DNA of 28,331 bases. It comes from CAYRUZ01 sp964427895. GTDB taxonomy: Bacteria; Patescibacteriota; Gracilibacteria; Peribacterales; Peribacteraceae. The notes below the pieces were generated by a model. That model ran no database searches and was not told the DNA's origin. It was given only the letters and a program-made list of their open reading frames with translations. Position numbers and translations under genes: made by a program. Shown here one piece after another: positions 13,791-19,707 of this stretch. Position 1 is the first letter of the stretch. The number at the start of each line of letters is the position of its first letter. The stretch spans positions 1 to 28,331 of the forward strand of contig CAYRUZ010000017.1 in assembly GCA_964427895.1 (NCBI GenBank), in the 5' to 3' direction.

Positions 13791-14330
13791 ATGATGCGTT
13801 TGCTGTCTGCTGCTGTTCTCGCCACCCTCATCCTTTCCGCCGCCGCCACGGCCCAAGACGTTCCGCCCCTGCCGAAGGACGCGGACGCCCTCAAGAAGGC
13901 CGGCGTGCTGCCTAAGGACCCGCCGAAGGCCACCGACCTCCTGACGCTGGGCGACGACCTCGTCCTCCTGCAGGAAAAGATGGCCGAAGTCGGAACCCCG
14001 AAGCACTGCGTCCACAACAAGTACTCCTTCTCGGCCTACATCGCCGCCGACCGTCTGGGTCAAGCCACGACCGACAAGGCGTTCGCGATGGCCGAAGCGC
14101 AGGGCAAGAAGGACAAGGCCAAGAAGCTGGTGGGTGCGACGTTCAGCTGTTACAAAGTGGGGACGCATTTCACGCACGTCATCTTCCACTTCGAAGGCAC
14201 GACCGCCGGAGGGCCTCTGGGCGAACCTGCCGAATTCTCGGCTGGCGTCGTCCAGAACTACCTTCTATCGGTGAACGATGACGGCGCACGGCGGGCCCCG
14301 GGTACTACGATCCCTGGCGACAAGAAATGA
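13791..14330 (+). CDS. Exported protein of unknown function
   Basis: The 179-aa protein has a clear signal peptide, MMRLLSAAVLATLILSAAATA, with likely cleavage before QDVPPLP. The mature part begins proline- and lysine-rich (PKDADALKKAGVLPKDPPK). A helical section and a beta-rich section follow, with two cysteines (KHCVHNKYS and FSCYKVG) that could form a disulfide. No known domain. ATG 13791 is set by a strong SD, GGAGG (13780-13784), with 6-nt spacing; a second ATG follows directly. It is the last gene of the island, with its own leader hairpin and a terminator-like stem downstream. It converges on the Pro-rich tail fragment at 14404. Confidence 0.65.
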   Translation: MMRLLSAAVLATLILSAAATAQDVPPLPKDADALKKAGVLPKDPPKATDLLTLGDDLVLLQEKMAEVGTPKHCVHNKYSFSAYIAADRLGQATTDKAFAMAEAQGKKDKAKKLVGATFSCYKVGTHFTHVIFHFEGTTAGGPLGEPAEFSAGVVQNYLLSVNDDGARRAPGTTIPGDKK

Positions 14331-14364
14331 CATCCCTGCTACCGGCACAACCGGCAAGCAACGG

Positions 14365-14398
14365 AGCTAGGGCACCTCGTCAAAGGAGCCCTAGTTTA
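14365..14398 (+). terminator. Terminator-like hairpin ending the island
   Basis: CTAGGGC (14367-14373) pairs with GCCCTAG (14388-14394), extended by G-U and A-T pairs, and is followed by TTTAA. It lies 35 nt after the stop of the last island gene and 6 nt before the convergent tail fragment. Confidence 0.55.
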
Positions 14399-14403
14399 AC
14401 GTG

Positions 14404-14489
14404 TCAGATGGGCGGTACCGGCGACAGCGGAGGCGGCGGATTGAGCGGCGGTACCGGGTTCACCGGGTTGATGGGCGGGACAGGACCGA
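14404..14489 (-). CDS. C-terminal fragment of a Pro-rich (PVPPLN) repeat protein, cut by the gap
   Basis: Reading the minus strand from the N gap, the frame gives a tail of PVPPIN, PVNPVPPLN and PPPPLSPVPPI units, then TGA at 14406-14404. The same unit occurs four times inside the 923-aa protein (15284-15412). The DNA is also alike: TTGAGCGGCGG(T/A)ACCGG occurs at both sites on the plus strand. The fragment could be the true end of the 923-aa protein, shifted by faulty assembly, or the end of a separate gene with the same repeats. Its 5' part is missing. Confidence 0.55.
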
Positions 14490-14499
14490 NNNNNNNNNN
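14490..14499. other. Assembly gap (ten Ns)
   Basis: Ten undetermined bases mark a scaffold join. One flank holds PVPPLN-type repeats and the other an unrelated GAF-like coding fragment, so true gap length and the joined order are uncertain. Confidence 0.99.
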
Positions 14500-14750
14500 C
14501 CAGCGGAATGCACACTTCTGACTCCAGGCCCTTCAGGGTATCGATTAAGCGCAGGTAGTCCTGATCCGCCTTGTCATATTCGATTTCCTCCCGAACCACC
14601 GCCGTTTCGGTGCGCAACAAGGTCCTCGGGCACTCGCTCTCCGGCGTCCTGCTGGCGCAGGGGGGGGAGGGTGAAAAAGGCGGGCAGATCGACCTCCTCG
14701 GAGATCAGGTGGCGTTGATGGGACAGGCCGTAGTGGATGCCAGCGGCGGC
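14500..14750 (-). pseudogene. GAF-like domain fragment of a sensor protein, frame broken at a homopolymer
   Basis: Next to the gap the minus strand encodes LLRTETAVVREEIEYDKA followed by DQDYLRLIDTLKGLESEVCIPL. This resembles the end of a GAF domain in histidine kinases, where '..L..tg.pvvreEle......L..L.aevcvPL' is common. Upstream, a different frame reads YGLSHQRHLISEEVDLPAFF and continues to a run of eight Cs (14660-14667 on the plus strand as Gs). The frame that continues well switches there. It overlaps the last residues of the 923-aa frame and is unlike its neighbours. It may be a misjoined piece from another gene or genome, with a homopolymer error. The upstream limit (about 14750) is approximate. 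Confidence 0.4.
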
Positions 14751-17476
14751 ACCGTCGGCGATCCGAGGGTATTCACAACTCCGGGCAACGGCTGGCCGTC
14801 GACGGCGAACATGTTGCGCGTCTCGGCGGTATTGTTCTGGGCCCACTGCTGGTGAGCCTGGAAAATTTCGAGCGCCTCGTACTGGAGCAACTGATGGAAC
14901 GGCACCTCGGCTTCATGCGTCGTTCCGCGGATTTCTTGCGAAGATTTCACCCCGACGCGGCCGAGCGGCAGAAAGCGCAGAGTCCACGGGCGGGCATTCA
15001 ACGCTTGGGGATTTTCAACCGTGTCGATGGAATCGAGGTCTCGCTGGATTGCCTGGCGCGCTTCATCCCTCCAACGCTCAAGAAGCTGCGTGCCAGACAT
15101 GGCCAGGATTTCGGATCGCGGTCGTGAGAAGGCGAACGGTCGATCCGGCCGACGCGGATTATTGAAGAAGATGGTGATATTGCCACCCTCGCGTCGCGCA
15201 GCAAGACCGCGGAAGTTCGGCGCGATTTCCAGGTCCGCGACCATGCGGATGAGCGCATCGATGCGCTCTTCTTCGCTCAAACTCGGGCCGCTGTTGAGGG
15301 GCGGGACCGGATTATTCGAACCGCTGTTGAGCGGCGGAACCGGATTCAACGGATTGGGGTTCAACGGCGGCACAGGATTCGTCGTCGGGTTTAAGGGCGG
15401 GACAGTGGTGCTGCCGCCATTCACGGACGAACCGGACTGGAAGCCCTGCACCGTTTCCACCCACTGACGCAAGCGTTCGGCCTGTTCGCGGCTCATCTCT
15501 ACGCCGCCGCTTCCGGACAATCCGATGGAGCTGCGGTTAAGGATCTGGGCGATTCCTTGGTCGTGCACGGCACGCCAGATGCGCCAGTCGCCGCGGAACG
15601 TGATGGTCTGAGCATCGCCCGGCGCAGCGCCGAAATCTTGCATGAAGGACGTGAGCCAACCGTTGATGTCGGCATTGCCGACACCCTCCTGCAGACGTTG
15701 GTATTCGAGGAACACGGCGAGGCGATACGCTTCATTGGCGGTGATGCGATAGCCTTCACGCGCCTGCTCCGCGGACCAGCCGAGGACGTCGCGCATGATG
15801 CGCCCCACGGTGGTGTTGTCGCCGAACCATACGACGGCGTTTACGCCGCGCTGACCAACGGCTTTCAACTCGCTGATGGCAGCCTGCACGCGGGGGCCCT
15901 GACGCTGGATGGCCGGCCATACATGCTCGCGCCAGTAGCGCGGCACGTCGCCGGTGAAGAAGTTCACTACGCCCGAACCGAGATCGAGGGCCGCATTGAA
16001 TGCACCGACTGCCGCGTCGCGCGTGCCGCGGACGAGGTCGCGTGCCGCCTGCTCGGATGGACCTCCAAAGCGGGCGATGTTGTCCCAGTCCGCATCAGAC
16101 AAATGATCAATCATCACGTACAGCATGTTGTAGCTGCGGTTCTGATTCGCACGCTGCGTGGCCAGTCGCATCTGCGGCACGCCGCGCGTCATCACGCTGG
16201 CGCGGGCGAGCGACTGCGGCACTCCATTCACCGTTCCAACCTGCGTCTCGGCGGTGGTCGTGACGAACCACTGGCCGGTCACGTAGCGGTCGCCGACGTA
16301 GGCCAGCGCTTCATCGCGGCTATTGAAGGGCAAGGCACGGAGGAACTTCTCACCGACCGAACGGAATAAGCGCATCTGCTCGGTTGCATCGAGCGCTTCA
16401 AGACGGCCGGCAATCTCGCGGTTATTGCGCATACGGTTGAGCTCCGCGCGAAGTTCCGGCGGTACAAAAGGAGGAGCGCTCAAGGAACCAGCCTGATTGG
16501 CCGTGTTCATCAAATTGAAGAACACGTTTGGCGGCATGCCGAGGATAACGTCACCCATCGCTTCTTCCGCGGGCCCGCGCAGTTGCAGCTTATTGCGCAT
16601 GAGGTAGGCGCGCGCAGATCCTTGTTCGTTGCCATCGCGCATGCGGAACGGATCGGTGACGGTATCGCGGAAGTTGCGCAGCCACTGAGCGGCTCCCGGC
16701 GCACCCCAACGCTCAAGCGGACGAGCGAACAGATCCTCGACGATCTCGACGCCGTACTTATCACGCAGGAAGCAGATAACTGCGGTAAGGCCGATGCCGA
16801 CTTTCATCACCTTGCCGAGCGGCGTGCGACCTAAGCGACCGAAGATCAAGCTGTAGACAGCCATTCCTCCACCGAAGAGGAGCAATCCGCTGGTGACAGG
16901 ATGGTCGGCCATTTCGTGCCACGTGTAGTCCCAGAAATCTCCTCCTGCACGTTCAAGGAAGTTGGTCGCCCGCTGCTGACGGTCGGAACGCAGATGCTCG
17001 ATCGTCCGCTGGCTCGTATTCAGGTAGGCGATCATCTGGGGATGCAGCTGACTCCAGCGCTGGCGGGTGGCGACCACTTGGGGATCGGTGGAATTTTCCC
17101 AGAGTGAGACGAGATGATTCTGATCAACCTGATTCCCGGAGAGCCCATGCCAATGCTGCAAAACCGCCATCATAGGACTGCCTGCCGAGAAGAGCGTGCG
17201 GGCGAGGAAGGGGTACGCCAACCACGGCTGGCGCGCCCAGTTTTGACTGACATCCAAGAAATCGACACGGTCAGGATTACCCTGGGGGAGATCGATCGCC
17301 TGACGCAGCGCCTGTCCGATCGCCCCGCGCGTGACGTTTTCGAGCGTCATCGACTGCACTTCGCGCTGGGTCAAACCCTGGCCTGGAAGACGGGTCGGCA
17401 GCGAGACAGGGATGTTCACCTGGGCGAATGCCCGGGTGAATTGATCGGGGCCGTTGACGGGATTTTGTGTGGTCAT
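14705..17476 (-). CDS. Large membrane protein with PVPPLN repeats, unknown function
   Basis: The 923-aa protein has two likely membrane segments (about 194-215, TSGLLLFGGGMAVYSLIFG, and 224-237, VGIGLTAVICFL). A long mainly helical region (240-680) rich in Trp and Arg follows, then a spacer of PVPPLN-type repeats (about 688-730) and a C-terminal mixed domain (RIDALIRMVADLEIAPNF, GGNITIFFNN). There is no signal peptide and no family I recognise. The ATG lies 12 nt after the stop of the 398-aa membrane protein, so both are on one transcript; the best nearby SD is a weak AGAGA. The last residues (SPTVPPLASTTACPINAT) are doubtful. They run into the GAF-like fragment and the assembly gap, so the real C-terminus may be different or longer. 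Confidence 0.6.
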   Translation of the reverse strand: MTTQNPVNGPDQFTRAFAQVNIPVSLPTRLPGQGLTQREVQSMTLENVTRGAIGQALRQAIDLPQGNPDRVDFLDVSQNWARQPWLAYPFLARTLFSAGSPMMAVLQHWHGLSGNQVDQNHLVSLWENSTDPQVVATRQRWSQLHPQMIAYLNTSQRTIEHLRSDRQQRATNFLERAGGDFWDYTWHEMADHPVTSGLLLFGGGMAVYSLIFGRLGRTPLGKVMKVGIGLTAVICFLRDKYGVEIVEDLFARPLERWGAPGAAQWLRNFRDTVTDPFRMRDGNEQGSARAYLMRNKLQLRGPAEEAMGDVILGMPPNVFFNLMNTANQAGSLSAPPFVPPELRAELNRMRNNREIAGRLEALDATEQMRLFRSVGEKFLRALPFNSRDEALAYVGDRYVTGQWFVTTTAETQVGTVNGVPQSLARASVMTRGVPQMRLATQRANQNRSYNMLYVMIDHLSDADWDNIARFGGPSEQAARDLVRGTRDAAVGAFNAALDLGSGVVNFFTGDVPRYWREHVWPAIQRQGPRVQAAISELKAVGQRGVNAVVWFGDNTTVGRIMRDVLGWSAEQAREGYRITANEAYRLAVFLEYQRLQEGVGNADINGWLTSFMQDFGAAPGDAQTITFRGDWRIWRAVHDQGIAQILNRSSIGLSGSGGVEMSREQAERLRQWVETVQGFQSGSSVNGGSTTVPPLNPTTNPVPPLNPNPLNPVPPLNSGSNNPVPPLNSGPSLSEEERIDALIRMVADLEIAPNFRGLAARREGGNITIFFNNPRRPDRPFAFSRPRSEILAMSGTQLLERWRDEARQAIQRDLDSIDTVENPQALNARPWTLRFLPLGRVGVKSSQEIRGTTHEAEVPFHQLLQYEALEIFQAHQQWAQNNTAETRNMFAVDGQPLPGVVNTLGSPTVPPLASTTACPINAT
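15284..15412 (-). repeat. PVPPLN tandem repeats within the 923-aa protein
   Basis: Four imperfect copies of a unit written TVPPLNPTTN, PVPPLNPNPLN, PVPPLNSGSNN and PVPPLNSGPSL separate two domains. The DNA repeats AGCGGCGG-ACCGG (plus strand). A fifth group lies across the assembly gap at 14404-14489. Such Pro/Asn linkers are extended, flexible spacers. Confidence 0.8.
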
Positions 17477-17488
17477 TGATCGTCTCTA

Positions 17489-18685
17489 TTAATGGCCTCC
17501 GCCTTCTCCTTGGGGAGTAATCCACCATTTAAGGAATCGGCCGGGCGCGCTAGTGATTTTTTCCACAGTGCCATGCGGGTGATCTCCGGAGAAGCCCTTG
17601 TACAAGCCGGAAATCGCGCGCGTGGGGGCGGTCCAGACGCTCTGCACGAAGCCTTCGGGCTCTTCGTGGGTGAAAATCTTGCGAATGCCTTCGACGGAAT
17701 TCAGGGCAACCTTTCCGGGCAGTGCAAAGACGTGCTCGAGGCCGCGGATGCGGTCGTGCCATCCGGGAACGAATCCCTTTGTGAGACCCGTCACAGGACT
17801 CAGTGCCCAGTTGAACGGATTCCATCCGCTCGCCTCTCCGGTAATAACATCCTTGATCTGATTGGCGCTGAAGTACGCAGCCAATCCCGCCGCACCCAAT
17901 GCGCCCGCACCGACGACGAGGGGGCTGGCCAAACTGAGAGACGCGCCACCGATGGCAGCGTAGGTGAGGTATGTCGAGAGAGCCGTCCCTGTCGCAAGGC
18001 CCAGCATGGGATGGCCCAATTTGCCGCCGAGGTAGTATCCGGCGAGAGTACCAGCCACCGGGAAGAGCAAGGGCCATGCCGGTGCGCTTGTTGCCCCGAG
18101 GGCATTGAGCGCGAGCATGGAGCCACCGGCACCGGTAAGACCGCCGAGGGCCATGCCGGTCATCGGACGGTTATAGCCTTTGCCCAGCATGTATCCGAGT
18201 GAGGCGCCAAGGGCAGGTAACGCAGGAACGAGAGCAGCCCCTGCGCCCATCGTGGTGAACAGAGGCGCATTGGATACTCCGGGGAAGACCGCTTGTGATG
18301 CCAAGGCAGTACCTGTGCCGACGGCAGCGATTCCAGCGCCTTCGGCAAACGCTTCCCTGTTCGATTGCGGGAGGACCGGACGAAGCATCTGCGGCTGCCA
18401 GGATCCTTCGTGGCCGTGCCCATGACCATGATCCTCGTGCGCGACATGCGGCACGTGCACGCGCTGGGGACGAGCGTGACTCGCCGCTTCCTGCATCTGA
18501 TGCATTCGATCATTCAACTCCTTAATTTTGGCTTGCTGCTCGGCTCCTTCGCGGCGACCGGCACGCAGAATATTAAATAACGCATGCCGCTCGGCATCTG
18601 CCATATGCTCAACGTTATGTCTGAGAGTGTCTGGCATCTCATGCAGCAGCTGATCATCGGTGATTTCCGGCGCACGCGAAGTCAT
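17489..18685 (-). CDS. Gly/Ala-rich polytopic membrane protein with a His-rich linker
   Basis: The 398-aa protein begins with a helical cytoplasm-like part (residues 1-75, with coil AEQQAKIKELNDRMHQMQEA). A histidine-rich stretch (VAHEDHGHGHGHEG, about 81-94) and a Gly/Ala-rich hydrophobic region (about 112-275) follow. The hydrophobic region has small-residue helices such as MGAGAALVPALPALGASLGY and LAGYYLGGKLGHPMLGLATG, suggesting about six to eight membrane passes or glycine-zipper helices. The C-terminus is soluble with Trp-rich motifs (GWNPFNWALSPVTG). No family is recognised. ATG 18685 is preferred over the TTG one codon earlier because a -10 TACAAT ends 6 nt before it. The next gene follows after 12 nt. 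The His stretch could bind metal. Confidence 0.6.
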   Translation of the reverse strand: MTSRAPEITDDQLLHEMPDTLRHNVEHMADAERHALFNILRAGRREGAEQQAKIKELNDRMHQMQEAASHARPQRVHVPHVAHEDHGHGHGHEGSWQPQMLRPVLPQSNREAFAEGAGIAAVGTGTALASQAVFPGVSNAPLFTTMGAGAALVPALPALGASLGYMLGKGYNRPMTGMALGGLTGAGGSMLALNALGATSAPAWPLLFPVAGTLAGYYLGGKLGHPMLGLATGTALSTYLTYAAIGGASLSLASPLVVGAGALGAAGLAAYFSANQIKDVITGEASGWNPFNWALSPVTGLTKGFVPGWHDRIRGLEHVFALPGKVALNSVEGIRKIFTHEEPEGFVQSVWTAPTRAISGLYKGFSGDHPHGTVEKITSAPGRFLKWWITPQGEGGGH

Positions 18686-18691
18686 CAAAAT

Positions 18692-18720
18692 ATTGTACCA
18701 TTTTTCGCCTTTTGGCTCAA
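18692..18720 (-). promoter_or_regulatory. Promoter for a leaderless transcript (TTGAGC-17-TGgTACAAT)
   Basis: On the minus strand TTGAGC (18720-18715), 17 nt, then an extended -10 TGG-TACAAT (TACAAT at 18697-18692), then ATTTTG and ATG 18685. The core TGGTACAAT...TTGATGAC is nearly repeated at 19666-19683 for the upstream gene. Confidence 0.65.
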
Positions 18721-18738
18721 TGGCTTATTCCGACGGCC

Positions 18739-19668
18739 TTAGGCGGTGGCACGCGCTCCGAAAAGGCGCGAAATCGCGCCCGAAATATCCCAGGCAACAC
18801 CCGCCGGAATGGTCACGGGCGATACCAGCGAGCGCAGGAATCGTCCGCCGAAATGCACGCCATAGGCCTGTCCCCAGAGCTTCTCATGCAGGCACACCAG
18901 GAGACCCAGTGGCACGAGGATCGGTCCCGCGATGCCGCGGAATACCGTCGAAAGGATGCCGTACGAGCGCTTGCCGCCCCAACACTTCTCGATGATGGAG
19001 CCCATCAGGTAGAGCAAAATGAAGCCCACGGCTACGAGAATCATCGTCTGCACGCCATAGGTGAGCAGCAAGGCTGGGGCTTGAGAAAGGCCTAAACCGA
19101 TTCCCATCACGATGGCCCCCAGTACGGCGCCGAGGAACACCGAGTCGAACAGGCCACGCAGGAAAGACACACTTCTCTGCTCCTGGCGCTTCTGCTCTAG
19201 CACCATCTCGAGCCTTCTACTTACGTCCGATTCCGTCACGGGCAGCTTTGGATCGGGGCCGCCGGGCGGCGTCCACTGGATCATTTTTTCAGGCGCGATG
19301 GATACTGCAGGCACGGGCTGAGGCGCCGCTACGTTGACCGAGACATTTAGTGGCGACGGAGGTACGGGCGTCGTGTTCGGGGGCACTCCTGCGAACGGGA
19401 GGTTCGCACTCACCGCGGCAAGCCCAACCGGCATGTTCATCTGGATAGGAGGTGGCGGTGGCGGGGAGGGCGGTTGCGACGAAACCGCAGGCGCGGTCGG
19501 AAACGACGAATTGACCGGATAGGCTGGGTTTTGCGTAAATGGAATTTCCGCGCCGGCACGCAATGCGAACTCCTCGCGCAGCTTATTCCTCTGCTCCGCA
19601 GTGAGCGGAACGCTGTCCATTGCCGCTTCGAGTGCGGCCATGGCTGCCTGCGAGAGGTTCGAGGTCAT
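18739..19668 (-). CDS. Pro-rich protein with three C-terminal membrane helices
   Basis: The 309-aa protein has a short helical head (residues 1-45) and a long proline-rich segment (about 47-145), which includes a Pro8-like run and VPPSPLNVSVNVAAPQPVP. Three hydrophobic helices follow at about 176-194, 205-223 and 243-262. The region between head and helices is probably extended. There is no signal peptide, so the Pro-rich part may be cytoplasmic, or outside if inverted. The start at ATG 19668 follows TACAAT by 6 nt, as in the next gene, and both proteins begin MTS. It belongs to the same run of minus-strand membrane proteins. Function is unknown. Confidence 0.6.
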   Translation of the reverse strand: MTSNLSQAAMAALEAAMDSVPLTAEQRNKLREEFALRAGAEIPFTQNPAYPVNSSFPTAPAVSSQPPSPPPPPPIQMNMPVGLAAVSANLPFAGVPPNTTPVPPSPLNVSVNVAAPQPVPAVSIAPEKMIQWTPPGGPDPKLPVTESDVSRRLEMVLEQKRQEQRSVSFLRGLFDSVFLGAVLGAIVMGIGLGLSQAPALLLTYGVQTMILVAVGFILLYLMGSIIEKCWGGKRSYGILSTVFRGIAGPILVPLGLLVCLHEKLWGQAYGVHFGGRFLRSLVSPVTIPAGVAWDISGAISRLFGARATA

Positions 19669-19674
19669 CAAGAC

Positions 19675-19683
19675 ATTGTACCA
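19675..19683 (-). promoter_or_regulatory. Extended -10 for a leaderless transcript (TGG-TACAAT)
   Basis: Minus strand TGGTACAAT (19683-19675), then GTCTTG and ATG 19668. This is the same arrangement as at 18692, so two neighbouring membrane-protein genes share a twin promoter. No convincing -35 is seen; the TGn extension may compensate. Confidence 0.6.
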
Positions 19684-19707
19684 GATTCAAGGGTGTAACG
19701 CGAGGCT

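Noticed and set aside
12624..14189. 521-codon minus-strand open frame opposite the island genes
   Set aside because: The plus strand has SDs, signal peptides, promoters and terminators for each gene. The minus frame crosses gene ends and terminators and is His/Arg/Gly-rich shadow sequence.
15284..15412. PVPPLN DNA repeats as a CRISPR-like array
   Set aside because: The repeats are in frame within a coding region, vary in length and sequence, and have no unique spacers of constant size. No cas genes are present.
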